NCBI GenBank assembly: GCA_947460245.1
Contig: CANHGL010000009.1
Location: 1-64,000 of the forward strand
Source: Sphingobacteriales bacterium
GTDB taxonomy: Bacteria > Bacteroidota > Bacteroidia > Chitinophagales > JADIYW01
Reading direction: 5' to 3'
Length of the DNA: 64,000 nt
Shown here: piece by piece, positions 46,608-54,906 of the stretch
Layout: each line of letters starts with the position of its first letter
Position numbering within the stretch: position 1 is the first letter of the stretch
Notes under the pieces: model-generated
The model's database searches: none
What the model was told of the DNA's origin: nothing
The model's input: only the letters and a program-made list of their open reading frames with translations
Program-made: the position numbers and the translations under genes

Positions 46608-47228
46608 TTGGTTATTAAGCTTGAAAATATAAGTAAACGTTATGGGTTCGAATGGATCTTTAAACAAGTAAACTATCAGTTTGAAGGTGGTGAAAAGTAT
46701 GCCATTGTTGGTCCTAATGGAAGTGGGAAATCTACCCTGTTAAAGGTTATATCAGGTGGCTTAATGCCCACTTCAGGCAATATAAAGTATGGTGTTTTAC
46801 ATAAGCGAGATATAGATGCAATTGATGTTGCAGAATATATTTCTTTTGCCGCGCCATACATTTCGCTAATAGAAGAGTTCACTTTAGAGGAATTTTATGA
46901 CTTTCATGCCTCTTTTAAAAAAATGATGATTCCAACAAGAGAGGATTTCTTATCAATTGCCCAATTGTTGCCACATCGCAAAAAATACATAAAAAATTTC
47001 TCCTCAGGAATGCGTCAGCGACTTAAATTATCTGTGGCTATATTGACAGCCTCTGATGTTCTGTTATTGGATGAGCCTACTTCTAATTTTGACTCCTCGG
47101 CTATTGATTGGTATTTAAATATGGTAGAGGAATATACCAAAGACAAATTGGTGATTATTGGCTCTAACCAGGAACATGAGTATGGCTTTATACAAAAGAG
47201 GCTATCTGTAGCTGACTATAAAAGTTAG
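46608..47228 (+). CDS. ABC transporter ATP-binding protein (orphan)
   Basis: A 206-aa ABC ATPase with Walker A GPNGSGKST, Q-loop region, signature FSSGMRQRLKLSVAI and Walker B VLLLDEPTSNFD followed by an H-loop replaced by GSNQEHE. The short length resembles CcmA-type heme exporter ATPases and YhbG-like proteins, but there is no permease next to it. It begins with TTG 24 nt after lpxA and ends the lpx cluster, 4 nt from the convergent valS stop. Export of an envelope component is possible but only inferred. Confidence 0.85.
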   Translation: MVIKLENISKRYGFEWIFKQVNYQFEGGEKYAIVGPNGSGKSTLLKVISGGLMPTSGNIKYGVLHKRDIDAIDVAEYISFAAPYISLIEEFTLEEFYDFHASFKKMMIPTREDFLSIAQLLPHRKKYIKNFSSGMRQRLKLSVAILTASDVLLLDEPTSNFDSSAIDWYLNMVEEYTKDKLVIIGSNQEHEYGFIQKRLSVADYKS

Positions 47229-47232
47229 TATT

Positions 47233-49869
47233 CTAAAGTTTACTTAAAGAATGCTGTAGCGTGTTCAATTTTGATTGACCATCTGCAAGTTTTTTGCGTT
47301 CATTTGCTATAATTTCAGGCTTTGCATTTTGTGCAAATCTTTCATTATTTAATTTTTTCTCTACGCTTTCTATAAAACCTTTGTAATATTCTATTTCTTC
47401 TAATATCTTATTCTTTTCAGTATCTATATCTACTTGAATACCGGTTTCGATATAGAGCTGGTCGGTTTGAATTAGAATACTTGTAGCATCATTTATATCC
47501 TTATCTGTATATTCTAAAGCATGTGTATTTGCCATTTTTTGTATAGCGATTGCAAACTTATGGTAGATAGAAGGATTCTTAGTTTGTATGTATACTTTTA
47601 ATGTCTGTTTAGGGGAAAGACCGTTTTTATTTCTTGTGTCTCTAATAGCAGAAATGACTGCTTTAATTTTTTCTCCTTCTTCAATGATTTCAGAATTATA
47701 AAGAGCTGTCTCAGGATATGCTGATATGCAGATGTCGGTATTTTCATCCCTTTCTTTTAATTGATGAAAGATCTCTTCTGATATAAAGGGCATAAATGGG
47801 TGAAGCAACTTTAGTAGCTCTTCAAAATAGCTTATCGTTTTTTGATATGTTTGCTTATCAATCGGATCACCATACGGTGGTTTTACAAACTCGAGATACC
47901 AAGAGCAATAATCATCCCAAATAAACTTATAGATATCCATCAAAGCCTCAGACAAGCGATATTCCTTGTAAGATTTCTCGAGGTTTTCTTTTAATAATTC
48001 CAGTTTATTTTCAAACCAGATAAATATTACTTCATTATTGTTTTCTCCTTCAGCGGTTATTTCCCAACCTTTAATCAATCGTAATGCATTCCATATCTTA
48101 TTGGTGAAGTTTCTACCTTGCTCACATAGTTTTTCGTCAAACAATAAATCATTACCGGCTGGAGAAGAGAATAACATTCCTGTTCTCACGCCATCAGCAG
48201 AATACTTCGCAATTAGGTCGAGTGGATCTGGAGAGTTGCCTAAAGATTTAGACATCTTACGACCTTGCTTGTCACGAACAATTCCGGTTAGGTATACATT
48301 GGAAAATGGTTTCTCCTTTCTGTATTCATATCCGGCTATTATCATTCTTGCCACCCAGAAGAATAATATTTCTGGTGCAGTTATAAGATCGTTGGTAGGG
48401 TAGTAGTAGTTTATATCTTTTCCATCAGGCTCTTTAAATCCGTCAAATACCGCAATCGGCCATAACCAGGAAGAGAACCAAGTATCCAAAACATCTTCAT
48501 CTTGTTTTAAAGTAGATAAGCTGGCAGAAAGATTTGGAAATTTTTCTTGATAGACAGTCAATGCTTCTTCTCGTGTTTTAGCTACGACTACATTGCCTTT
48601 TTCATCATACCATGCAGGAATACGATGTCCCCACCATAGCTGTCTGGAAATACACCAATCGTGTACATTCTCCATCCAGTGTCGGTATGTGTTTTTGAAT
48701 TTATCCGGAATGAGACGGATATTATCATTCATTACATTTTGCAAGGCTGGTTTGGATAGTTCATCCATTTTCAAGAACCATTGCATCGAGAGTTTAGGTT
48801 CAATAACTGCATCTGTACGTTCAGAGTAGCCAACCTTGTTTTTAATCTCTTCTACCTTTATCAGATTTCCTTTCTCTTCCAGCTCTAGTGCAATTTTTTT
48901 TCTAACAGTAAACCTGTCTTCGCCAATATATAATAGTGCTTTTTCGTTTAATGTACCGTCATCATTCAGAATATCTATAACTTCCAGATTATGCTTGATG
49001 CCAAGATGATAGTCATTGATATCGTGGGCAGGAGTAACTTTTAATGCCCCTGTTCCAAATTCCTTATCTACGTATTCGTCAAAAATAATTGGGATTACGC
49101 GATTAATTAATGGAACTATTGCGTGTTTGCCTTTTAGATGGGCATATCTTTCATCTTCCGGATGCACACAAATTGCAGTATCACCCAGAATAGTTTCTGG
49201 GCGTGTTGTAGATATCGTTATAAAGTCTTCTGCAGTAGATGTTGCGCTATCGGCAATATTATACTGAACATAGTATAATTTAGAGTTAACTTCTTTATGA
49301 ATAACTTCTTCATCAGAGACAGCGGTTAATCCTTTAGGATCCCAGTTGACCATTCGTACGCCCCGATAAATTTTACCTTTTTTATACAGGTCTATAAATA
49401 CTTCGATTACAGCAGCACTGAGGTCTTCTTCCATTGTAAAACGCGTTCTATCCCAATCACACGAAGCACCCAATTTCTCGAGTTGTTTTAGAATGATACC
49501 ACCGTATTTCTCTTTCCATTCCCAGGCATATTTTAGAAATTCCTCTCTGCTGAGGTCTTTTTTATTAATTCCTCTTTCCTTCAATAGATTAACCACCTTT
49601 GCTTCAGTAGCTATTGATGCGTGATCTGTTCCAGGCACCCAGCATGCATTTTTACCCTGCATTCTCGCCTTTCTGATTAATACATCCTGGATGGTGTTAT
49701 TGAGCATATGCCCCATATGTAATACGCCGGTAACGTTCGGCGGTGGAATAACGATAGTATAGGGTTCCCGTTCATCCGGAGTAGATTTGAAATATTTTTT
49801 GTCAAGCCAATGCTTGTACCATTTCTCTTCAATAGTAATATGATCTAAAATCTTTGGAAGTTCTGCCAT
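47233..49869 (-). CDS. valS: Valine--tRNA ligase
   Basis: A class I aminoacyl-tRNA synthetase of 878 aa that charges tRNA-Val. PPPNVTGVLHMGHML contains the HIGH-type motif, the CP1 editing domain follows (TTRPETILGDTAICVHPED, GTGALKVTPAHDINDYHLG), then WCISRQLWWGHRIPAWY, KQGRKMSKSLGNSPDP (KMSKS) and a C-terminal anticodon-binding domain with the valyl-specific coiled coil at the end (IEYYKGFIESVEKKLNNERF). Complete and of normal length. Upstream only near matches to a -7 box are seen. Confidence 0.98.
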   Translation of the reverse strand: MAELPKILDHITIEEKWYKHWLDKKYFKSTPDEREPYTIVIPPPNVTGVLHMGHMLNNTIQDVLIRKARMQGKNACWVPGTDHASIATEAKVVNLLKERGINKKDLSREEFLKYAWEWKEKYGGIILKQLEKLGASCDWDRTRFTMEEDLSAAVIEVFIDLYKKGKIYRGVRMVNWDPKGLTAVSDEEVIHKEVNSKLYYVQYNIADSATSTAEDFITISTTRPETILGDTAICVHPEDERYAHLKGKHAIVPLINRVIPIIFDEYVDKEFGTGALKVTPAHDINDYHLGIKHNLEVIDILNDDGTLNEKALLYIGEDRFTVRKKIALELEEKGNLIKVEEIKNKVGYSERTDAVIEPKLSMQWFLKMDELSKPALQNVMNDNIRLIPDKFKNTYRHWMENVHDWCISRQLWWGHRIPAWYDEKGNVVVAKTREEALTVYQEKFPNLSASLSTLKQDEDVLDTWFSSWLWPIAVFDGFKEPDGKDINYYYPTNDLITAPEILFFWVARMIIAGYEYRKEKPFSNVYLTGIVRDKQGRKMSKSLGNSPDPLDLIAKYSADGVRTGMLFSSPAGNDLLFDEKLCEQGRNFTNKIWNALRLIKGWEITAEGENNNEVIFIWFENKLELLKENLEKSYKEYRLSEALMDIYKFIWDDYCSWYLEFVKPPYGDPIDKQTYQKTISYFEELLKLLHPFMPFISEEIFHQLKERDENTDICISAYPETALYNSEIIEEGEKIKAVISAIRDTRNKNGLSPKQTLKVYIQTKNPSIYHKFAIAIQKMANTHALEYTDKDINDATSILIQTDQLYIETGIQVDIDTEKNKILEEIEYYKGFIESVEKKLNNERFAQNAKPEIIANERKKLADGQSKLNTLQHSLSKL

Positions 49870-49936
49870 AATTCAGCGTTATCTGTTTTGTACAGCTTGC
49901 TAAAATACAAAATACAAGACGATTTATTGTTAATTA

Positions 49937-50842
49937 TCAATTATCAATGGATATTGGCTCGACGGTATAACCCTCTTTTCTGAGGAGTTGTATAAGCCCA
50001 TCTTTACCTCCCAGGTGTCCGGCTCCAACAGCGATAAAACATGTCTTACTATTTATTAATGCCTTAACCTTAGGAATCCAATTGGTATTTCTGTTTTTGA
50101 TAAGATTATCTGTCTGAGTTATATCTTCCTCGTCTTCAAATGATTTCATCAATGCATTTAGATCCTGGTTTCTATAATCTTTAATAAGTTGATCTAATTT
50201 TTGAGTTTCGGAAGTATAATTTTTAATAGTTTCCACCATGCTTTTTAGCTGACTTTCTATTGGTATTCCTTCCAGGAATTTTAGCTGCTCTTCAAAAGTT
50301 TCTAATCCAACTATAGAGATGGTATTGTTTTGTGCAATTTTAGTAAGGTTTTCTTCATAGGATTCCTTGGCATCATGCATGTAACGAAAAAAGATAAGCT
50401 GTTCCAGGTAAAATGGTTTAAGCTTGCAATAGGCTATATCAAAGGTGTAAGGTTTTATGCCAATAGAATCAACCATAAATGTTCTTAGAATTACAAAGTC
50501 ACTATCGCTCATGAAATCTTTTACTGATTTACTGGAGTCCAGTAAGCTGAGTTTAGTTACAGCTGATACATCAATATTATTGATATCCATTTCCATCACC
50601 AATGCCTTGGATTTTTCGAGTTTTTTTTGAGTATTCTTTCCCAGGTGATAGCTGTCTGCATTGATGATGTGTATGGTTCCAAAAAGATAAGATGGTTGTG
50701 CCAGGTCGTTTCCTGAAATTTGCCAAAGTAATGAGTTCTCTGTTTTTAAGGGAGTATCTAACACTATTTGATTTTCAGTATTTTTAGGCGGTCTGAAACC
50801 AAAAAATAGACAGAGTACTGTAGTATAAAGTATATATTTCAT
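49937..50842 (-). CDS. TraB/GumN family exported protein
   Basis: A 301-aa protein of the TraB/PrgY/GumN family, thought to be a metal-dependent protease-like fold; the cellular role in bacteria is unclear. I start at 50842 (MKYILYTTVLCLFFGF, signal peptide) instead of 20 codons upstream, which lie inside a terminator hairpin. The motifs are WQISGNDLAQPSYLFGTIHI (first GxxH), the central E/R region and ACFIAVGAGHLGGKDGLIQLLRKEGYTVEPI at the end. The start codon follows a terminator and a TATTTTTA box 4 nt away. Confidence 0.88.
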   Translation of the reverse strand: MKYILYTTVLCLFFGFRPPKNTENQIVLDTPLKTENSLLWQISGNDLAQPSYLFGTIHIINADSYHLGKNTQKKLEKSKALVMEMDINNIDVSAVTKLSLLDSSKSVKDFMSDSDFVILRTFMVDSIGIKPYTFDIAYCKLKPFYLEQLIFFRYMHDAKESYEENLTKIAQNNTISIVGLETFEEQLKFLEGIPIESQLKSMVETIKNYTSETQKLDQLIKDYRNQDLNALMKSFEDEEDITQTDNLIKNRNTNWIPKVKALINSKTCFIAVGAGHLGGKDGLIQLLRKEGYTVEPISIDN

Positions 50843-50846
50843 GCTA

Positions 50847-50854
50847 TAAAAATA
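50847..50854 (-). promoter_or_regulatory. -7-like box 4 nt before ATG of TraB/GumN gene
   Basis: TATTTTTA (one mismatch to TAnnTTTG) is followed by TAGC and ATG. It lies in the T-rich tail of the preceding terminator. Confidence 0.4.
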
Positions 50855-50884
50855 AAAAGAGTTGTATGGAATACAACTCTTTTT
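50847..50884 (-). terminator. Intrinsic terminator after the thioredoxin pair
   Basis: AAAAAGAGTTGTAT and ATACAACTCTTTTT form a perfect 14-bp stem around a 3-nt loop, and on the minus strand they are followed by TTTTTATTTTTA. It lies 23 nt after the stop of the second thioredoxin gene. Confidence 0.9.
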
Positions 50885-50907
50885 ATTGATTTTTAGTAGC
50901 ATTTGTA

Positions 50908-51501
50908 TTATTCAGGTGCTATCCATGGAGTAGCTCTGCCTGATTTATAGCTTTGTTTATACGCTTCAAAGTTTTTACCCTTAGATGGCATCCAGAAATC
51001 CTGTGCAACATAAGTTATGACAGGTTCAAATTGCGGAGGGGAAAGATAGCCCTTCAGCGGAGTAATCAATTCATATTTTGGGGAGAGAATACACATTGTA
51101 GGATAGGAGAGTTCATTCTGCATGAAATAAGCAGCTAATTGATGATAACCACTTCTGCCACCTGGAACAAAGGTCCATGTTCTACCTTGAAATTCTATAT
51201 TGTCTTTTCGCTCTGCATCAAATTTTACACAATAGAAATCTTTGCTCATTAATTCACCTACATAATCATCGCCAAATGTATTTCTATCCATCACTTTACA
51301 CCAGCCACACCAGGAGGTATAGAAATCTATAAATATTTTTTTTGGAGTAACTTCATTTAGCTTAACCATTTCTTCCCAGCTCAACCATTTTATTTTACCT
51401 TCTTTCTCTATATCTGATTCAATAGGAGGGCCTGCTTTTAACATCATAAAAGGGCTTAGAACCAGTAATAGTGAAAGAATATATTTCGTATAAGATTTCA
51501 T
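50908..51501 (-). CDS. Exported thioredoxin-family protein, copy 2
   Basis: A 197-aa exported thioredoxin-fold protein. I start at 51501 (MKSYTKYILSLLLVLSPFMMLKA, a signal peptide); the track's longer version overlaps the preceding gene. The active site is FYTSWCGWCKVMDRNTF, the DUF255/thioredoxin_7-like CGWC form found in periplasmic thiol proteins. YPTMCILSPKYE provides the cis-proline. It is 10 nt downstream of a homologue with the same layout (50-60 residues before CGWC, GxR...HQLA motif), so the two are a tandem duplication that has diverged. Partners are unknown. Confidence 0.88.
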   Translation of the reverse strand: MKSYTKYILSLLLVLSPFMMLKAGPPIESDIEKEGKIKWLSWEEMVKLNEVTPKKIFIDFYTSWCGWCKVMDRNTFGDDYVGELMSKDFYCVKFDAERKDNIEFQGRTWTFVPGGRSGYHQLAAYFMQNELSYPTMCILSPKYELITPLKGYLSPPQFEPVITYVAQDFWMPSKGKNFEAYKQSYKSGRATPWIAPE

Positions 51502-51511
51502 AGTTACTCTT

Positions 51512-52066
51512 TTATTGACCAGATTCATATTGTTGAAAATCCATATTTTTATAGCTTCCAGTCTGAAAATATTTTAAAATAGCAGTCATAGTTTCTACAT
51601 CTTTATATCCCGGAAAAGTTTCTAATTTATTTCCGTTGGCATCCAAAACAACAAGTGTCGGATAGCCTAATTTACCGCCAATACCGCCTAATTCTAGTGC
51701 TAATTGGTGGGTACCTCTAGGGCCCGATTTCAAAAATGAATAACTCTTGCCATTAAAAACTATGGGATTTTGTTGTTCGGCATTAAATTTTACGGCAGTA
51801 AAATTGGCATTTATCAAGCTCACTATGCTAGCTTCTGTATAAGTGCCTTCATCCATTTTTTTACACCACCCACACCAATCAGTGTATAAGTCAACTAAAA
51901 TGAATTTTTTGTTCGAAGACTTTGTTTCAGCGATAGACTGATCTATGTTTACCCAGTTGATCTGACCTTCCGGAACGTTACTCAGTTGGGTAGCAGCAGT
52001 AATTGTATTATTACTAATCGAAAGAATAATTACAAACAATAAAAATAGAGTATGAATTCTGGTCAT
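51512..52066 (-). CDS. Exported thioredoxin-family protein, copy 1
   Basis: A 184-aa thioredoxin-fold protein with a signal peptide (MTRIHTLFLLFVIILSISNNTITAA). The redox motif is LYTDWCGWCKKMDEGTY, the cis-proline lies in KLGYPTLVVLDANG, and SGPRGTHQLALELGG parallels GGRSGYHQLAAYF in the next gene. It probably acts as a periplasmic disulfide reductase or chaperone for cysteine proteins, but no client can be named. It leads the pair and has a full promoter with an approximately 52-nt leader. Confidence 0.88.
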   Translation of the reverse strand: MTRIHTLFLLFVIILSISNNTITAATQLSNVPEGQINWVNIDQSIAETKSSNKKFILVDLYTDWCGWCKKMDEGTYTEASIVSLINANFTAVKFNAEQQNPIVFNGKSYSFLKSGPRGTHQLALELGGIGGKLGYPTLVVLDANGNKLETFPGYKDVETMTAILKYFQTGSYKNMDFQQYESGQ

Positions 52067-52123
52067 GGTCAGTTTTTTATATTAGGGCATAACTTTATAA
52101 CAGCAAAGTTGTTAGTATAATAT

Positions 52124-52153
52124 CAAATTTAATACCAATTGTAAATTTAGCAA
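52124..52153 (-). promoter_or_regulatory. Promoter of the thioredoxin pair (TTG-N19-TAAATTTG)
   Basis: On the minus strand TTG (52153-52151), 19 nt, then TAAATTTG (52131-52124): a perfect consensus match. The predicted start is near 52118. Confidence 0.75.
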
Positions 52154-52241
52154 TTATGATTAACTTTATCCTTATTATAATTTATTGATTTACTTTGCTT
52201 TATATTTATAACGCTATATTTTTTTAAAATTTTAAGATTGC

Positions 52242-52805
52242 ATGAAAAGGAAAATTATTGTTTCAATTACAGGTGCCAGTGGTGCTGTTTATGCAAAAGT
52301 ATTGTTAGATAAGTTGTTGAAGGTAAAAGATCAACTGGATAGTGTTGGTGTTGTAATGTCTGATAATGCCAAAGATGTCTGGAAATATGAGTTAGGGAAT
52401 GAGGATTATACTAATTATCCATTTCAGACATATTCTAAGAATGATTTTTTTGCCCCCTTTGCTTCCGGTAGTGCCAAATACGATACCATGATCATTTGTC
52501 CTTGTTCTATGGGTACATTGGGTAGGATTGCATCTGGTATTTCCAATGATCTTACTACGAGAGCTGCGGATGTAATTTTGAAAGAAAGAAGAAAATTAGT
52601 ACTAGTAGTTAGAGATACTCCCTACAATCTTATTCATATTAACAATATGAAACTCATTACTGAAGCCGGAGGTATTATATGTCCAGCATCTCCAAGCTTT
52701 TATAGTAAACCTCAGACCTTTGAACAAATTGCTTCAACAGTAATTGACAGGGTTATTGATTTATGTGGATTAGATCACAGTGATACGTATAGATGGAGCG
52801 AGTAA
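52242..52805 (+). CDS. ubiX: UbiX-family flavin prenyltransferase
   Basis: A 187-aa flavoprotein that makes the prenylated FMN cofactor for UbiD-type decarboxylases. SITGASGAVYAKVLLDKLL binds FMN, and ICPCSMGTLGRIASGISNDLTTRAADVILKERRKLVLVVRDTPYN is the family signature. Length is normal. No ubiD lies beside it, so its client is elsewhere. Divergent from the thioredoxin pair over 175 bp and convergent with the next gene with 1 nt between stops. Confidence 0.95.
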   Translation: MKRKIIVSITGASGAVYAKVLLDKLLKVKDQLDSVGVVMSDNAKDVWKYELGNEDYTNYPFQTYSKNDFFAPFASGSAKYDTMIICPCSMGTLGRIASGISNDLTTRAADVILKERRKLVLVVRDTPYNLIHINNMKLITEAGGIICPASPSFYSKPQTFEQIASTVIDRVIDLCGLDHSDTYRWSE

Positions 52806-52806
52806 T

Positions 52807-54384
52807 TCAGGGTGTCTTATAGACATCAAAATACTGACTTTCTTTATCTTTTTTATAGTGTTTCTTTACGTATTGTAAAATCAGGTAATTCATTCCTCCG
52901 TTTTCTAATGGCTTAAATCCATCTTTCAATAATGCAGTTTGATATTTAGGCACAGCAATCCTTACATCTTTCAATTGTATTAATTTATTGATTACTTTAT
53001 TTAATATTGGTTCAGTTGGAATCTCTGCTCCGTTATGCCATTCTGTTAGTAATGGACCATCTTGATTGTGTAAGATATTGGATGCTGTAAAATCGGGTAA
53101 TACAACCAGTGCTGGATTGATTTCCTTTAAGGAGTCCAGTTCTATTAAAACATCATATGTATTTTTATTGGTATAAATTCCATTTGCACCTTGTACTACT
53201 CCATCTAATTTATAAGTAAGTTTTTGGATAGGTGCGTCTCTATAGATGTGTTGTGTTCGTGCATAAAATGATGCAGTGATAATTAGTAAGCATCCAGCCA
53301 ACCAAAACTTTGTTTTTATAGATTCATCTAATATTTTAATTATTATCATTAGACTAAAATAAGAGCCTAGGAATAAAGCTGGTGTGTTATAGCCTACAGA
53401 GATTGAAACTGACCACATTAAGATGAGACATACCCATAACGTTTGTGTTGGTCTTTTTTTAGTTTGTATAAATTCACTAATTAATAGTCCGACAAATAAA
53501 AAGCTCATAGAGCCGTGGTAATGTTCAGTTATTAAAAGTGCTACTAAAAGTGCGAGTATAAATCCGATGTATAGTATTGAGTTTATTTTTAGTCTATTGC
53601 AAAGTACTCCCAATGCTATACCAGGTAAGAAGAAGCTATGTAGTAAGTATTCCTTTATGCCAACTTCAAATAATTCATGATGACTGCTAAGCTGTAAACT
53701 TAAATCTGTCCATCCACCATAGTAGCTTATAATAGCAACATAGATTGCTATTGGTAGTATGCCCATGAAACTATTTAGGATATAGTTTTTTTGCTTAATT
53801 AATAGTAAGGTTGCGGGAATTAGTATTACGTAGTTTTGTTTACACAATGCGGCATATCCAATAAATAGAAATCCAAGAGATGAATATTTTTTCTTTGATG
53901 TTATTAGGTTTAAGCCTAACATTATAAAAAGTAATCCATCTATTGTATGCAATACAGAGCATGGGAAATAGTGAATGTTTAACAGAAATGTACAGAAAAC
54001 CAGACCGTAAAAAAAACTCCATTTAAGTTTGCCATCTATGAATACTGCACTATCATTTTTTAGAGGGATGGTCATGCGCTCTAACCATCTAACCCATAAG
54101 TAAGCGATACATAAGTTTTCCAACCAAAAAACAAATCTGGAGATTAAGAAAAAATAGTCTTTCGAGAGGAGTAGTTCGGGGATATGTATAAATGCATATC
54201 CTAAAGGTCTTAAAGAAGAAAAATCAAGATGAGGAATTTGCCCATGCAGGAGTCTGTTGGAGGAGGATAATACAAAACCTTCATCCGTAGGATTAAATCC
54301 ATATTTCGAAAGTAGTACATGGCAAAGCATAGAGGAGAGCAGCAGAAACAGGATATCCGTTAGTACCGTTCTTTTTAGTTGCAT
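52807..54384 (-). CDS. Polytopic membrane protein, probable GT-C glycosyltransferase
   Basis: A 525-aa protein with about ten membrane helices and a C-terminal soluble part (from about 400). The first external loop reads NPTDEGFVLSSSNRLLHGQIPHLDFSS, which matches the D-E...G.xPHxDF pattern of GT-C enzymes (PMT/ArnT-like) that use polyprenyl-phosphate sugars. No closer family can be named and the substrate is unknown. Codon usage looks like that of the neighbours. It follows the FKBP gene after 10 nt. Confidence 0.75.
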   Translation of the reverse strand: MQLKRTVLTDILFLLLSSMLCHVLLSKYGFNPTDEGFVLSSSNRLLHGQIPHLDFSSLRPLGYAFIHIPELLLSKDYFFLISRFVFWLENLCIAYLWVRWLERMTIPLKNDSAVFIDGKLKWSFFYGLVFCTFLLNIHYFPCSVLHTIDGLLFIMLGLNLITSKKKYSSLGFLFIGYAALCKQNYVILIPATLLLIKQKNYILNSFMGILPIAIYVAIISYYGGWTDLSLQLSSHHELFEVGIKEYLLHSFFLPGIALGVLCNRLKINSILYIGFILALLVALLITEHYHGSMSFLFVGLLISEFIQTKKRPTQTLWVCLILMWSVSISVGYNTPALFLGSYFSLMIIIKILDESIKTKFWLAGCLLIITASFYARTQHIYRDAPIQKLTYKLDGVVQGANGIYTNKNTYDVLIELDSLKEINPALVVLPDFTASNILHNQDGPLLTEWHNGAEIPTEPILNKVINKLIQLKDVRIAVPKYQTALLKDGFKPLENGGMNYLILQYVKKHYKKDKESQYFDVYKTP

Positions 54385-54394
54385 AGGTAGAATG

Positions 54395-54865
54395 CTATTG
54401 GAAGTTTACCAGTTCCACATCAAATATCAATACCGTATTTCCAGGAACGGAAGCAAATCCATTAGCTCCATAGCCCAATGCAGATGGAATAAGTAATGTG
54501 ATTTTACCGCCTTTTTTGATCAGTGGTATACCTTCTTTCCAGCCTTGTATAACATTCTTTAGTAAAAAGCTGGCTGTTGTACCAGATGTTTGATCGAACA
54601 CTACGCCATTGGTATAAAATCCTTTATAATAAACAGTTACAAATGAATTTACATTAGGTGCATTTCCGATGCCAGAGTCCGTTATTACATAATAGAGCCC
54701 GGAAGCTGAAGAGTCTGCTGTTAGCCCTTTATCGCGAATATATTGTTGTATAATTTCCTTGTCAATTTTAGCTTGGTCGACTGTACTTGTTTTTTTACAA
54801 GAGAGTATAGTAGCTGTAATTATTAGTAGTAGGCTTATTAGTTTTATTAATCTTTTTTTATGCAT
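54395..54865 (-). CDS. FKBP-type peptidyl-prolyl isomerase lipoprotein
   Basis: A 156-aa lipoprotein with a type II signal (lipobox TILSC, lipidated C23) and a single FKBP domain from about residue 60 (VTVYYKGFYTNGVVFDQT, VIQGWKEGIPLIKKGGKITLLIPSALGYGANGF, LIFDVELVNF). It accelerates proline isomerisation during folding of envelope proteins. The hydrophobic pocket residues appear intact. It is cotranscribed with the following membrane protein gene and lies 41 nt after the acyl-CoA carboxylase gene. Confidence 0.93.
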   Translation of the reverse strand: MHKKRLIKLISLLLIITATILSCKKTSTVDQAKIDKEIIQQYIRDKGLTADSSASGLYYVITDSGIGNAPNVNSFVTVYYKGFYTNGVVFDQTSGTTASFLLKNVIQGWKEGIPLIKKGGKITLLIPSALGYGANGFASVPGNTVLIFDVELVNFQ

Positions 54866-54906
54866 TTTATTTTATTAGTTCGGTAAGTAATTTAGTATGT
54901 AGTAAG

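Noticed and set aside
50843-50902. N-terminal extension of the TraB/GumN ORF
   Set aside because: It is encoded by the terminator hairpin of the previous gene and would precede a good signal peptide.
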